A stretch of DNA of 64,000 bases, from the NCBI GenBank assembly GCA_034509755.1, contig CM067555.1, positions 24,316,142-24,380,141 on the forward strand. Reading direction: 5' to 3'. The notes beneath the pieces are model-generated. The model was not told where the DNA came from. It saw nothing but the letters and a program-made list of their open reading frames with translations, and did not search any database. This document shows, in pieces, positions 24,368 to 37,151 of this stretch. Position 1 is the first letter of the stretch. Each line of letters begins with the position of its first letter. Both the position numbers and the translations under genes were made by a program. The DNA is from Anisodus tanguticus. Its lineage: Eukaryota; Streptophyta; Magnoliopsida; Solanales; Solanaceae.

Positions 24368-24920
24368 TTAAAATACTTCAATTGGTACACGCAAGATATA
24401 GGCTAATTCAGCAACCTTTTGTTCAATTTCTCGTGGAGTCAAATTCTCATCGGTACGGGTCAAGGGAATGGACCCTTGGCCTCGGATGTCCATATAAAGA
24501 ACACGATGAGCATAAATACCCACTTTAACTTCTATTCTAACGGACGGAATATCTTTTATAAGGAATCGGAGGAATATGTGATGATTTTTTCCCAAAAATC
24601 CCCAACGAAAAATATAGACTATTCCTTCCTTTCTATCAAATCGATCATAACAACTACCTACATTCTAGGAAATTGTGCACCACAAATAAGAGCTAATAAA
24701 GAGACCCACAATTTCATAGAAAGACATCACGATTCCTTGTGAAAAAAAATGATTTGTTGAGGCGGAAAAAAAGTTATCAAATTTCTACCAAGATAACTGG
24801 AAGTTTCAACTAATAAGAAACCTAATGAACCTAAAAAAGGATAAAGGCCCAGCATAAATTACATATTTTTTGAGACCCCATTATAAGTTCTATCCATATA
24901 TGTTCTGATTGCCAAGTCAT
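24368..24920 (-). pseudogene. ycf4: ycf4 pseudogene, photosystem I assembly factor
   Basis: Ycf4 (184 residues) helps assemble photosystem I in the thylakoid membrane. The start MTWQSEHIWIELIMGS is at 24920 and the end AELAYILRVPIEVF plus stop is at 24368. The carboxyl half is well kept (LYMDIRGQG and PLTRTDENLTPREIEQK), but the middle is frameshifted. The length of 553 bp is 2 bp short of the 555-bp gene, which fits at least one net indel. Confidence 0.92.
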
Positions 24921-25351
24921 ACTTTACCCGATTGAATTTTCTTTGAATTGAGATAATACCCCAGAGAAATTTGACATTACTTTTTGTTTCCGAAGTAACT
25001 CTGATCAACTAGCACTTGTTTGAGGTGAACTAGCACTAGTTTGATCTCAGTCTTTAGCAGTAATTCAATAAATTGGTTAAATCTAAAATAAAACATACTC
25101 TTTATTTAATACGATCCCACTATACATATCGATATACATAGAGATTCACCGACTACATTTCATCCATCCAACGATCCAGATCTATTTGAAAATTGATATA
25201 TCCATATATCATGTTTCTGCAGGCATAAGAGTTTTTCCTTTATGTTCGGTGGAAATCTCATGTTATACTATATTCTAATAAATAGATATACGGGTTATGA
25301 TACAAGTCCATGTTTTCAAAAGAATGGATGAGATTGGGGTCGCATGCGGAT
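24921..25351. other. ycf4 to psaI spacer
   Basis: AT-rich plastid spacer. No gene was seen in it. Confidence 0.65.
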
Positions 25352-25460
25352 CTAAACAATCTTTTTTTTTAACATGAAGAAATAAAGAAGCCATTGCAAT
25401 TTTCAGAAAGACTAGACCTACTAACGGCACAAAAATAGATGGAAGGTTCAAATTTGTCAT
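25352..25460 (-). pseudogene. psaI: psaI pseudogene, photosystem I subunit VIII
   Basis: PsaI is a 36-residue one-helix subunit of photosystem I. The start MTNLNLPSIFVPLVGLVF is intact, and the helix continues to MASLFLHV. A 2-bp loss in the following A-run shifts the frame past the natural stop (TAG on the minus strand, 25352-25354), so the frame runs on to 25275. A conserved PAIAMAS stretch reads LKIAMAS. Confidence 0.9.
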
Positions 25461-26171
25461 AGAAGGGGTACCTCAATTTACTATTTGTATATGTTATTAT
25501 GTTATTATATAAATAATGATATCTTGTAATAATAATAATTAAATTAAGGATTTGAATTCTAATTATATAATATTTATTTTTAATAGAATTTGAAGAATTT
25601 GAAATTCTTAGTATAGATATAAGTGTCTATATATCTAAATCTAACTGAGTACATATAATAAGTGCAAAGAATGTAGAACTGTAGAACTAAATAATTATTC
25701 ATCTCCTACTTGATAAAGATATGTATGCTAATAAACTTTATTATTTTTCTTCATTTCTTTGTCTTTTGTCTTGTCTTCTAATTTTCTAAAAATAGATAAA
25801 AAGTTTTTTACAGATTATCGAAAAAATCGTTTGAATCCTACCCAACATGAATTTTTAGCTAAAATGGTTTTTTGGTAGATAGAGAAAGATACAAAACTCT
25901 ATTATCTATATTTCAATTTTCAATTATATACCTAGGACAAGAAGAAATTTGTTTTATTTTCCTTATTTTACGAAAGGAATAATTTACTCTTTTTGATTCG
26001 TAATTAGCAATATAGATCAAAAAGAGTTATCCTCAACTTTAGTTTTGATTCTTTCTACAATTAGATCTTCTACACCAAAGAAAATGCCATTATTATCTTA
26101 TTTACTTTGATTTCGATAAACTAACTACTTTTTTTGCTACAAACACAAATAAAATAATTGAACTTAGTGCT
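25461..26171. other. psaI to accD spacer
   Basis: Very AT-rich plastid spacer. No gene was seen in it. Confidence 0.7.
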
Positions 26172-27686
26172 CTACTTGATTTTACTTGACTTTTGATTCA
26201 AATGAAAAAAGTTGTGGAGCTTAAATAATTTACTCAGAATGCTTTTTAAAAGATTACGTGGTATAATACGGTCGAATAAACCCTATTAGAATAAGTATTC
26301 AACTGCTTGTAAACCTTCGGGTACTGTTTTATTCAATGTTTGTTCAATTACTCTTTTACCTGCAAATACAATGTAGGCATTGGGTTGGGCAATAATGATA
26401 TCCCCCAACATACCAAAACTAGCTGTCGCTCCACCAGTTGTCGGAGATGTAAGGATTGATACATAAATAAATATTTTATTTAATTGATAATCATATAAAG
26501 TAGATGATATTTTAGTCATTTGCATCAAGCTCAAACGTCCTTCCTGCATGCACGCTCCCCCCAGAAGCACACAAAATAATAAGAAGTAAAATTTGATTGA
26601 CAACGTGTTCAATCAAACGAGTGATTTTCTCTCCGACTACGGATCCCATACTACCCCCCATAAACTGAAAATCTATAACCCCAATTTCTACGGGAATGTC
26701 GTTTAGTTGGCCTGTGCCTGTTTGAACAACCTAGGTTAATCCTGTCTTTCTTTGATAAGAATCAATACGATCATTATAAGGATCCTTCTCCGAATGAAAT
26801 TCAATGGGATCCAGAGAGACCATGTGTTCATCCATACGATCCCAAGTACCCGGATCAATCAAAAGTTCAATTCTATCCGAACTACTCATTTTCAAATGAT
26901 ATCCACATTGTTCACAAATATTCATTTTAGATTTCAAAAATTTCTTATAATTTAATCCATAACAATTTTCGCATGGAACCCACAAATGCTTGTATTTTTG
27001 AGTTACCTCGAGATCATTAGAACTTTCTCTTATACTTAAATCATTGTCCTTCATCCGAGTTCATCTACTGGAACCCTCATTTTCACTACTATGTCGACTT
27101 TCACCACCACAAATGGTCCTATAAATGTAAATGTCACCGTAATTCTCACTACCACGTATAATGGAAGTATCTATATAGATTTGAGACTGAAGACAATTAT
27201 CAATGCAACTATTAATGTGATTATTCAAACTATATTGAGTATCATACATGTAAGAATTAGAGTAGGGATCTTCACCCCTAAATCCATTATTCGGTAACTC
27301 GAGTTTCGATAACTATAAAAAGAACTTTCTAGTTCACTCAGAAAAGAATGATCGTTGTCAATCTCAAAAATCTGATTTTCAATATTAAAATAGATGGAAT
27401 AATTGTCTCCATTCCTATCACTAACTAAAAATATGTCATCAGAGATGAAATTCTGAATGTCTTTAACACCGAATAAATAATCAACATTACTGCAGCTATG
27501 AATGTTTTTCTCTTTTTGATTTGGATCTTCACTGGTATTTTCAATAGGACCAACACTGCCCATTGATTTATTTAGCCCACACCTGCATTCGAACTCCTTC
27601 TTAAACAACATCGAATTAAACCACCATCTTTCCATAGAGTTTTGTTGTCCGCTATTTGCATGAAAATACAATAGATGAATAGTCAT
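26172..27686 (-). pseudogene. accD: accD pseudogene, acetyl-CoA carboxylase beta subunit
   Basis: AccD is the plastid carboxyltransferase beta subunit, making malonyl-CoA for fatty acids. The amino-terminal 130 codons (27686-27300, MTIHLLYFHANSGQQNSM) read like Solanaceae accD and are the best clue to the host family. The zinc ribbon is kept around 26890-26975 (CENCYGLNY and CEQCGYHLK). Frameshifts occur near 27295, 27060 and 26740. The CASGGARMQEG catalytic region is damaged at about 26555. The carboxyl end is broken by a stop at 26286, and the natural stop is near 26172. The length is 1,515 bp, near the tobacco gene. Confidence 0.94.
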
Positions 27687-28451
27687 TCACTATAAAATTA
27701 TTTATTTGAATATCTTATTTCCTATCAAACTAAGCATAGAAATCCAATCACTAGGATTATTAATTAATAAGGATTGTTAGTATTGAAAAAAGTTTTGAAT
27801 CTGGGGGAACACTTCACTATACATTAATATGTTGGAACCCCCTTTTATTATTAAAAATAATACAATAATATAATTTTTTATAAAGGACGGCTTCTCCTAT
27901 GTTGTGTTAAATTCACATCGAAAAAATAGATTTGTCCTCTCCTATAAAGAAATCAAAAAATATTTTTAGTAAAATCTCATTTAATACTAATATCTAATCA
28001 CTAACTAATCTAACAATCTAAAATCTAATAAGAAGTAATAAATTAAGGTTCTATTTCAACACGGAACAAAGGGGACAATATACAGGGTGGGTAGAAAGAG
28101 TTGTGATACTTGGCTTGATTCATGGAAATTACAAACTACAGGATATAAAAGAATATACCAATCCTAAGGATTTGTAGGATTAATTGTGGATCCAAGAAAA
28201 CAATAGAAAGATTTGTGTCATAGATTTTGATTTAGTTTTCTATATTTTATATTTAAAATCTTGTTTATCTAGGTAAGTATATACTTAGTCAAAATATATG
28301 CAATAGAATCTTTGTTATATTCGGCTCAATCTTTTTAGTAAAAAATTGGGCCGAGTTTAATTGCAATACAATTAAGAGAACGAACGATAATTACTTGAGT
28401 TCTTTCTCCTTGTCCGTCTTTATTTCCTACTAATTTATCTTCTAATGTCTA
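27687..28451. other. accD to rbcL spacer
   Basis: AT-rich plastid spacer. No gene was seen in it. Confidence 0.7.
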
Positions 28452-29875
28452 CTATTTTAACTTATCTAAAACGTCCACAATTGCAAAATTATATGATCTC
28501 TTTCCATACCTCATAAGAAGTAGCTAGTTCCGGACTCCATTTGCAAGCCTCGCGAATAATCTCATTACCTTACTGAGAAAGATCACGTCCTTCATTACGA
28601 GCTTTTACAAATTTCTTCTAGAGCTACTCGGTTAGCTACGGTACCTGGCGCATTAACCCAAGGGTGTCCTAAGGTTCCTCCACCAAACTATAGTACGGAA
28701 TCATCCCCAAAGATCTCGTTCAGAGCAGTCATTTGCCAAACGTGAATAACTCTTGAAGCCACGGGTAGAACACCTGGTAAAGAGACCCAATCTTGAGTGA
28801 AATAAATATCACGACTTCGATCTTGTTCAACAAAATTATCACGCAATAAATCAACATAACCCAAAGTTATATCTCTTTCACCTTCAAATTTACCTACTAC
28901 GGTACCAGAGTGAATATGATCTCCACCAGATATACATAACGCTTTTGCTAATACCCGGAAGAGGATACCATGATTCTTCTGTCTATCAATTACCGCATTC
29001 ATTGCATGGTGGATATGAAGAAGTAGACAATTATCTTGGCAGTAATGAGCCAAGCTAGTATTTGCGGTGAATCCCCCCATTAAGTAGTCATGCATTACGA
29101 TAGGAACACCCAATTCTCTATCAAATACAACTCTTTTGATCATTTATTCGCATGTACCTGCAGTAGAATTCAAGTAATGCCCTTTGATTTCACCTGTTTC
29201 AGCCTGTTCTTTATAAAATTCTTCAACACAAAATAAGAAATGATCTCTCCAACATATAAATGGTTGTGAATTCACATTCTCATCACCTTTGGTAAAATCA
29301 AGTCCACCGCGAAGACATTTATAAACAGCTCTACCGTAGTTTTTAGCAGATAACCCAAATTTAGGTTTAATAGTACATCCCAACCATGTTTAATTTATCT
29401 CTTTCAACTTGGATCCCATGAGGCGGACCTTGGAAAGTTTTAACATAAGCAGGAGGGATTTGCAAATCTTCCAAACGTAGAGCGTGCAGGGCATTGAACC
29501 AAATTACATTACCTATAATGGAGTAAACATGTTGGTAACAGAACCTTCTTCAAAAAGGTCTAAAGGGTAAGCTACATAAGCAATATATTGATCTTTTTCT
29601 CCAACAACACGCTCGATGCGGTAGCATCGCCTTTTGTAACAATCAAGGATGGTAAGTCTATCAGTCCATATAGTTATCCATGTACCAGTAAAAGATTTGG
29701 CAGCTACCGCAGCCCATGCTTCTTCAGGTGGAACTCCAGGTTAAGGAGTTACTCGGAATGCTGCCAATATATCAGTATCCTTGGTTTGATACTTAAGAGT
29801 ATAATAACTCAATTTGTACTCTTTAACACCAACTTTGGATCCAACACTTGCTTTAGTCTCTATTTGTGGTGACAT
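28452..29875 (-). pseudogene. rbcL: rbcL pseudogene, Rubisco large subunit
   Basis: This corresponds to the Rubisco large subunit (about 477 residues), which fixes CO2 on ribulose bisphosphate in the stroma. The start MSPQIETKASVGSK is at 29875 and the carboxyl end VDVLDK is near 28455. Conserved stretches include GCTIKPKFGLSAKNYGRAVY, GGLDFTK-x-DEN with the carbamylated lysine kept but the following Asp changed to Gly, and MHDYLMGGFTANTSLAHYC. SGGDHIHSGT near 28910 and GDDSVL near 28690 also survive. Frameshifts and stops are present in the first 160 codons (29390-29870) and after 28690. The length is close to normal. Confidence 0.94.
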
Positions 29876-30061
29876 AAATCGCTCCCTACAACTCATGAAT
29901 TAAGAATTCTCACAACAACAAGGTCTACTCGACATGAATTCCGCGTTAATGAAACTTTTCACAGGAATCTTTCACAAAATTTCCAACTAATACTAATATT
30001 ATCAACTAATCAAAATGGTTGATTATTAGACCATGGTATTTGATTTGCCAAATACATCATT

Positions 30062-30091
30062 ATTGTATACTATTTCATATATATAACGCAA
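30062..30091 (-). promoter_or_regulatory. rbcL plastid promoter remnant (-35/-10)
   Basis: On the minus strand, TTGCGT (30086-30091) and TACAAT (30062-30067) are separated by 18 bp. They match the bacterial-type rbcL promoter with TTGCGC and TACAAT. It needs the plastid-encoded polymerase, so it is inert in the nucleus. The surrounding 29876-30676 is the rbcL-atpB spacer without further genes. Confidence 0.8.
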
Positions 30092-30676
30092 CCCAATTTT
30101 TATTTTTTACCTTTTTTAAAAATGGAAATACCTAACTAACCTAAATAATAAGAACTTCCCCCTTGACAGTTGTATATGTAAATCCTAGATGTGAAAATAT
30201 ATGGAATTCCTCTATGAATCTATGAAGGGTATAAAAAAGAAAGAAAAACACAAAGAAAGAATAGGCTAGGCATAAACCGATATGCTGAAATTTAAATAAA
30301 AAATAAATAAGAAGAGGAGCCAATTAGATACAAATAATGAATCATAATAAAAATAGAAATTAAAGTTGAGGTTTGAATCCCATAGAATATATAATATGGA
30401 TGGGATTGTCTATAGTGACAGACAAATGAAAGACTTTCTCAAGATTTTGATTCATCCACTTGAGATTTTTAAATTAAAATAGGTTGGTTGAGCTTGAAAA
30501 TTCACTCAGTCTCATTGAATAAGTAAACAATTGAATTGGTTCAATTTCATGGTACCAACGAAGTCGAGTGCTAATTCCCATTTTATTGAATTAACCGATC
30601 GATGTGCTAGCAGACATTTATTTTGAATTCGATAATTTTTTAAAAACATTTCGACGTATTTATTTATTTTATTATT

Positions 30677-32159
30677 ATGAGAATCAATCCTACCACTTCT
30701 GGTTCTAGAGTTTCCACGCTTGAAAAAAAAACCTAGGTCATGTTGTCCAAATCATCAGTCAGATACTAGATGTAGCCTTTTCCCCGGGCAAGATGCAGAA
30801 TATTTATAACGCTCTGGTAGTTCAAGGTCGAGATAGCGTTGGTCAACCAATTAATGTGGCTTCTGAGGTACAACAATTATTAGTAAATAATTGAGTTAGG
30901 GATGTAGCTATGAGTGCTACAGACGGTCTAACGAGAGGAATGGAAGTGATTGACAAAGGATATCCTATAAGTGTTCTGGTCGGGGAGCGACTCTGGGATG
31001 AATTTTTAACGTGCTCGGAGAGCCTGTTGATAATTTAGGGCTTGTAGATACTAGTACAATGTCTCCTATTAATAGATTTGTGCCTGCCTTTATACAGTTG
31101 GATACAAAATTATCTATTTTTGAAATAGAAATTAAAGTAGTAGATCTTTTAGCCCCTTATCGTCATGGAGGAAAAATTGGACTATTCCGGGGAGCTGGAG
31201 TGGGTAAAACAGTACTCTTTATGGAATTGATTAACAATATTGCTAAAGCTCACGGGGGCATATTCATATTTGGCAGAGTGGGTGAATGTATTCGGGAAGG
31301 AAATGATCTTGACATGGAAATGAAAGAATCTGGGGTGACTAATGAAGAAAATATTGCAGACTCAAAAGTGGCCTAGTTTACGGTCAAATGAATGAACCGC
31401 CGGGAGCTCATATGAGAGTTGGTTTGACTACTCTAACTATGGAAAAATATTTCCGAGATGTCAATGAGCAAGACATACTTCTATTTATTAATAATATATT
31501 CCATTTCGTCCAAGCAGGATCCGAAGTATCAGCCTTATTGGGTAGAATGCTTTCCACTGTGGGTTATCAACCGACCATGAGTACCGAAATGGGCTCTTTA
31601 CAAGAAATAATTACTTGTACCAAAGAAGGGTCCATAACCTCTATTCAAGCCGTTTATGTACCTGCAAAAGATTTGATCAACCCTGCTCCTACTACGACAT
31701 TTGCACATTTTGATGCTACTACCATACTATCAAAAGGATTGGCTGCCGAAGGTATTTATCCAACAGTAGATCCTTTAGATTTAACGTCAACCATGCTTCA
31801 TCCACGGATCATTGGTGAGGAATATTACGAAACCGTCCAAGGAATTAAGAAAACTTTACAATGTTACAAAGAACTTCAGGACATTATAACTATCATTGGA
31901 TTGGATGAATTATCAAAAGAGGATTGTTTACTCGTAGCAAGAGCGCGAAAATTGAGTGTTTATTATCAAAACCCTTTTTTGTAGCAGAAGTATTTACCGG
32001 TTCTCCAAGGAAATATGATGATCTAGTAGAAACAATTAAAGGATCCTTTCCAGAGAATTAGATGGTCTTCCTGAACAGGCCTTTTATTTGGTAGGTAATA
32101 TCGATGAAGCTACCACGAAGGCTATGAACTTAGAAATGGAGAGCAATTTGAAGAAATGA
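30677..32159 (+). pseudogene. atpB: atpB pseudogene, ATP synthase CF1 beta subunit
   Basis: AtpB (498 residues) is the catalytic beta subunit of chloroplast ATP synthase. The start MRINPTTSGSRV is at 30677. Two long open stretches remain (31011-31376 and 31388-31984). The P-loop reads GAGVGKT with the first Gly of GGAGVGKT changed to Arg. YGQMNEPPGAHMRVG and the catalytic region around LLFINNIFHFVQAGSEV (DNIFRF altered) are recognisable. Stops and frameshifts occur near 30890, 31000, 31375, 31980 and 32060. The end NLEMESNLKK overlaps the atpE start by 4 bp, as in the plastid operon. Confidence 0.95.
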
Positions 32160-32557
32160 CCATAAATCTTAGTGTACTAACCCCTAATCAAATTGTTTGG
32201 GATTCAGAAGTGGAAGAAATCATTTTATCTAATAATAGTGGTCAATTTGGCATATTATCAAATCACACCCTTATTGCCACAACTGTAGATATAGGAATTT
32301 TGAGAATACGCCTTAATGGTCAATGGTTAACGATGGCTCTGATGTGTGGTTTTGCTAAAATAAGCAATAATGAAATCACTATTTTAGTAAATGATGCGGA
32401 GAAGGGCAGTGACATTGATCCATAAGAAGCTCAACAAACCCTTGAAATAGTAGAAGATAATGTGAAAAAGGCTGAAGGAATGAGACAAAAAACGGAGGCA
32501 AATCTAGCTCTCCGATGAGCTAGAACATGGGTGGAGGCTATCAATCCGATTCCATAA
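32156..32557 (+). pseudogene. atpE: atpE pseudogene, ATP synthase CF1 epsilon subunit
   Basis: AtpE (133 residues) regulates ATP synthase rotation. The reading frame is uninterrupted in length: 402 bp exactly as in the plastid gene. It has two nonsense codons, at 32423 (CAA to TAA) and 32516 (CGA to TGA), both C-to-T. The first 89 residues, NLSVLTPNQIVWDSEVEEI onward, would still be open. It overlaps atpB by 4 bp. Confidence 0.94.
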
Positions 32558-32767
32558 CTAGTTTGTACGTCGAATAATAAAAAGAAGTTGTATTTGTAAT
32601 CCTATTTAGATTTTGTCGGGTGAATACAATCAAAGAGAATCCAATTCTGATGTAAAAATTCAAATTAAAAAATGAAATAGAAAAGATAGAAAATGAAAAA
32701 ATAAATATAACTAAAGGTGAGTCGTAAACCTTATTAAATACCATTGACTGTGGTATCTAATAAGTTT

Positions 32768-32840
32768 TACCTACTAATGGATTTGAACCAATGACTCCCG
32801 CCGTATGAAAGAAGTACTCTAACCACTGAGTTAAGTAGGT
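32768..32840 (-). tRNA. trnM-CAU: trnM-CAU, elongator methionine tRNA gene (near intact)
   Basis: The acceptor stem ACCTACT...AGTAGGT, D-arm ACTCAGTGGTTAGAG, CAU anticodon in TTTCATACGG and T-arm GGTTCAAATCC are all present. It is on the strand opposite atpE, as in plastomes. Confidence 0.88.
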
Positions 32841-33029
32841 CATTTATCATCCCAAAGAGAACCAAATGAAACCCATCTTGTCGATGGATTATAAATATCA
32901 TTTTACATATAAGAAATACTAATCTAAGGAATTCCACTCAAAGAGATTAAAGATTTTTGATGTTGGATCATGAAATATTTATCTTGACAAGAATTTATGC
33001 ACATGGTAAAATATGTATCACAAGCACTA

Positions 33030-33671
33030 AGGGCTATAGCTCAGTTGGTAGATCAAATCGTTTACACGCACGCCAAAGTTTTTCAAGGGGGTTCATCATA
33101 CAATCAGAAAAATTGATCTTGTTTAGAAATCGATGTGTTACTCCATAACTTTGAGGGAACCATATCTTGACAAAAGGTTCGGTACAATTTGGACGCCCAT
33201 TTATGAGGTGCCAAACAGACCCATTATTGATTTGAGATCTTGATAAGGTGAATACCCATTCTATTCAATGCTAGGCATAATGAGTATAATGACCTCAAAA
33301 AAATCTCTTTTTGTCATAAGAACTTTATGGTGTATGAAGTTTCATATTTGATTTTTTTTAAGAAGAACAATAGAGACTTCATTTAACTTAGGTTGATCTA
33401 GGCCAGAGACAGACCTACGTCAAGATAATCCCACCCTTGAAACACTTTGATAATGCTCCCAAATAATGAATCAAAGCATATGGAGCCATTTCCTTATCTT
33501 TTTTTCTGTCAAGAAAAAAAATGGCAGACTAACTGATATTTATAACAGTTAATGAAAGAGCCCAGTGAAAAAAATGCATGTTGGGTCTTTAAAAAGTTCA
33601 GATCATTTTAATAATAATATGTTTGATCTATTTTACCGAGAAGGTCTACGGTTCAAGTCCGTATAGCCCTA
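33030..33671 (+). pseudogene. trnV-UAC: trnV-UAC, valine tRNA gene with a group II intron, damaged 5' exon
   Basis: The 5' exon (33030-33067) starts AGGGCTATAGCTCAGTTGG, but a few bases of the D-arm/anticodon stem are lost before TTTACAC. The intron follows, and the 3' exon at 33637-33671 (CGAGAAGGTCTACGG to TATAGCCCT) is well kept. Place and strand fit the plastome. Confidence 0.88.
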
Positions 33672-34759
33672 TAAAAATGAAAAATGCAAAACAAAATTGT
33701 ATAATTTTCATTTCTTCATTATTATTTATTTCTTGTAACTAAGTGAAATCCAATTATTCCTATAAGTTTACTCACGACAATTGTTTAAACAGATGAAAGA
33801 AAAAACACATATCAATGGATCCAATCGATATTGATTCTTTCAATTGCAGATAAACAAACCAACCTATTGTCATTAATATTCGGAGGCGAATTATATATTC
33901 ATATCCACAATAAAATAATTAGTGAGACTCTCTTTCTTTTGATATCCCTAATCTTGTTGAATTTTGTTGAATTTTGGAAGTAAAATCATTTCACAGACTT
34001 GGTGAAATGAAAAACTGCGAAGAGGAATTCACATAGATTTAGGAAGGGCTTGTTGTATTTGTGTAGAAGCTAAAGTTTTTTGAAAAACGAATATATATTG
34101 TCACTTTCATTGTCAAATAGGCTTTTCCTTCGTATACCTTACTTACCTCGACCTAGTGAAGCACAACACAAAAAGGGTAGTCTTCTTTTTCTGTATTCAA
34201 CTAAGAAAAACCCCTCCACCTGGATTCGAATCCTAATACTATTATTAAATATTAAATAATAATAAAAGGAATATCCCAACACAAGATCTTCTAAATCTTG
34301 AGATGGAAATTTCTATACATTCTCATCTATTTGATTACTTGTTCTATTCTAAATCACTAAGAAAAAAAGGAAAATAAAGACCTCCTGATTCTATTTATAG
34401 AAAAAAGAAATATTTAAATAATTTCTAATTAAAGAAGAAATAAGATAAGTAATTAATTTAGCCCCATCTTTATAGAAAAAACAAGAGAAACAAGAGAATG
34501 TGTATAAGAGTAATATATAGTTAGAATGTTCTACTAACTAAATAAAATGTTAATAAGTATAATGGAAATAAAATCGGATTCTAGTCGATGAATCTTAAAA
34601 TGAGATATGCCCTACAATAAACCAATAAACAAAGAAAACTAGGCGGTTCGATTAAAATGAAGTCTTGTTTTGAATAAATAGTTATGGATGACTTGATAAT
34701 TCCAATTAGAATCGACCAATCGAATTCGGTATATTTTCCATGTTCATAGGAGTGCGTTT
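33672..34759. other. trnV-UAC to ndhC spacer
   Basis: Long AT-rich plastid spacer. No gene was seen in it. Confidence 0.7.
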
Positions 34760-35119
34760 ATGTTTCTGCTTTATGAATATGATTTTTTTGGGCATTTCTA
34801 ATAATATCAATCCTTGTTCCTATTTGGCATTTTTCATTCCCGAAGTGTCAGCTCCGATTAGCAAAGGGCGAGAGAAAATTTCTACCTATGAGTCGGGTAT
34901 AGAACCAATGGGCGATGCTTGGTTACAATTTAGTATCAGTTATTATATGTTTACTCTAGTTTTTGTTGTTTTGATGTTGAAACGGTTTTTCTTTATCCAT
35001 GGGAAATGAGTTTTGATGTATTGGGTGTATCTATATTTATAGAAGCTTTCATTTTTGTGTTGATCTTAATTATTGGTTTAGTTTATGCATGGCAAAAGGG
35101 GTCATTGGAATGGTATTAG
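34760..35119 (+). pseudogene. ndhC: ndhC pseudogene, NDH subunit 3
   Basis: NdhC (120 residues) is a membrane subunit of the thylakoid NDH complex. The start MFLLYEYDFF is at 34760. A frameshift follows early, so the middle part (ISKGREKISTYESGIEPMGDAWLQF) lies in another frame and starts from an upstream ATG at 34740. Another shift follows near 34970 before the final VLILIIGLVYAWQKGSLEWY plus stop. It is followed by ndhK and ndhJ in operon order. Confidence 0.92.
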
Positions 35120-35177
35120 CTCCTGAATATTCATATAATAAATAGAAAAATAGAAAAAAAATAAGATTGAGACAGTT

Positions 35178-35855
35178 ATGAATTCCATTCAGTTTCCTTT
35201 ACTTGATCGAACAACCCAAATTTCAGTTATTTCAACTATATTAAATGATCTTTCAAATTGGTCAAGAATCTCTAGTTTATGGTCGCTTCTATATGTTACC
35301 AATTGCTGCTTCATTGAATTTGCTTCACTAATAGGCTCACCCTTTGACTTTGATCATTATGGACTAGTACCAAGATCGAGTCCTAGACAAGCAAATCTAA
35401 TTTTAACAATCGAAACATTATAAATGAAAATGGCCCCCTCTTTAGTGAGATTATATGAGCAAATGCCTGAACCAAAATATGTGATTGTTATGAGAGCATG
35501 TACAATTACAGGATGGATGTTCGGTACCGATTCTTATAGTACTGTTCGGGGAGTCGATAAGCTAATTCATATAGATGTCTATTTCCCAGGTTGCCCACCT
35601 AAACCAGATGCGGTTATAGATGCTACAACAAAAATTCAAAAGAAAATATCTCGAGAACTCTATGAAGATCGAATTAGTTCTGAACGACTGAATCAGTGTT
35701 TCACTACCAATCACAAGTTTGATGTTCGATGCAGTATTCATACAGGAAACTATGATCAAAGAGTTCCGTATCAACCACCATCTACTTCAGAGATCCCTAC
35801 AGAAATATTTTTTGAATACAAAAATTCAGTATCTTCCCCCGAATTAGTGAATTAG
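35178..35855 (+). pseudogene. ndhK: ndhK pseudogene, NDH [4Fe-4S] subunit, one internal stop
   Basis: NdhK carries iron-sulfur cluster N2 of the NDH complex. The 225-codon frame is kept from 35178 to 35855 without net frameshift, with a single stop at 35421. Key cysteines are seen: NCC at about codon 43 in place of SCC, and the ACTITGW and FPGCPPKPDAV stretches. The second motif is altered (ACTITG-G expected). This is among the least damaged of the larger genes here. Confidence 0.93.
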
Positions 35856-35959
35856 ACAGAATTCCTTTGTCCAAAATAAGAAGCGGTTGGTCAATTTTCA
35901 TAAATTTCATCGTAAATGTGAAACACTTATACAAATAAAAATGTTGGAGGGATAAAAAG

Positions 35960-36437
35960 ATGCAGGATCATTTCTCTGCTTGACTAGTCAAGCATGGGCT
36001 AATTCATGTTTCTTTGGGCTTTGATTACCAAGGAATCCAGACTTTACAGATATAGCCCAAGGATTGGCATTTCCATTACTGTCATTTTTTTTATGTATAT
36101 GGGTATAGTTATCTCTGCTCTCAATGTGCCTATGATGTAGTGCCTGGCGGGCTGTTAGCTAGTATGTATCATCTTACGAGAATAGAGATGGTGTGGATCA
36201 ACCAGAAGAGGTATGCATAAAAGTATTTTCCTCCAGGAGGAATCGTAGAATTTCGTCCGTTTTTTGGGTTCGAAAAGTGTGGATTTTCAAGAACAAGAAT
36301 CATATGATATGTTGGGAATCTCTTATGATAATCATCCACGCTTGAATCGTATCTTAATTCCTGAAAGTTGGATAGGATGGCCCTTACGTAAGAATTATAT
36401 TGCCCCTAATTTTTATGAAATACAAGATGCTCATTGA
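35960..36437 (+). pseudogene. ndhJ: ndhJ pseudogene, NDH 30-kDa-type subunit
   Basis: NdhJ (158 residues) belongs to the stromal arm of NDH. The start MQDHFSA is followed at once by a TGA where TGG is expected. The end NFYEIQDAH plus stop is at 36437. The length is 478 bp, 1 bp over the gene, with internal frameshifts. Recognisable parts include YDMLGISYDNHPRL and PESWIGWPL near 36310-36390. Confidence 0.92.
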
Positions 36438-37151
36438 ATGATAATAAAGTTATTTCCACTTAGGCATTTTTTGATATTCAAGGATTTACGTTTTGTTTTA
36501 GATTAAGCAGGTCTAATTTAGGGAATTATCGATATACCAAAAAAAGACAATTAGGGATTCATTGGAATTCTCACATTTATTTGGAAGATACTTATTTTAG
36601 ATGGGTCACACCAATAGGATGAACCAAATGAGTTATGCATCATGAATTTTGTACTGCGCACAACCCTCGGGCATAAGCCTAATATCTCTTCACTATACCG
36701 GGAAACTAGACGGGTTCTAGAACGGCATATAGGAAGTAATGGAGAAATCTGGAATGAAGAAATTGAATATGAAACAAAAGACAAAGGAATGAGAGAATTA
36801 TCGGATTCTATTTCTTTGGATCTGAGTTGAATCTTGTCTATTTCAACCACCCTAAATTCGGATTCGATTTTTGAGCCTTTCAACAATTAACCAATTTTAC
36901 CTTTTGAATATGTATTACGTATTCAAATTTGTTTGAATGAGAGGTTAAAAAAAAGAGGAGACATAATCCAATACTTTTAGATACTTTATCTAAGAAACTC
37001 TACCCATCTTAGAACATAGATGGGGGTATATCTCACCAAACTGGATAAAGCTATTAATCTAATATAAATTCTAAAAGAATATGTATTTTGATTCATATCA
37101 ATTAATTCAAAATTAATTCTAAGTAAGAGAGACCCATACAAATTAATCATG
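36438..37151. other. ndhJ to trnF spacer
   Basis: AT-rich, with a 62-codon plus-strand frame at 36642 and a 111-codon minus-strand frame at 36551 that I do not recognise. I treat both as chance frames in plastid spacer. Confidence 0.55.

Noticed and set aside
36551..36886. 111-codon minus-strand frame between ndhJ and trnF
   Set aside because: No recognisable domain, and it is in a plastid spacer position. Kept only as a note in the spacer entry.
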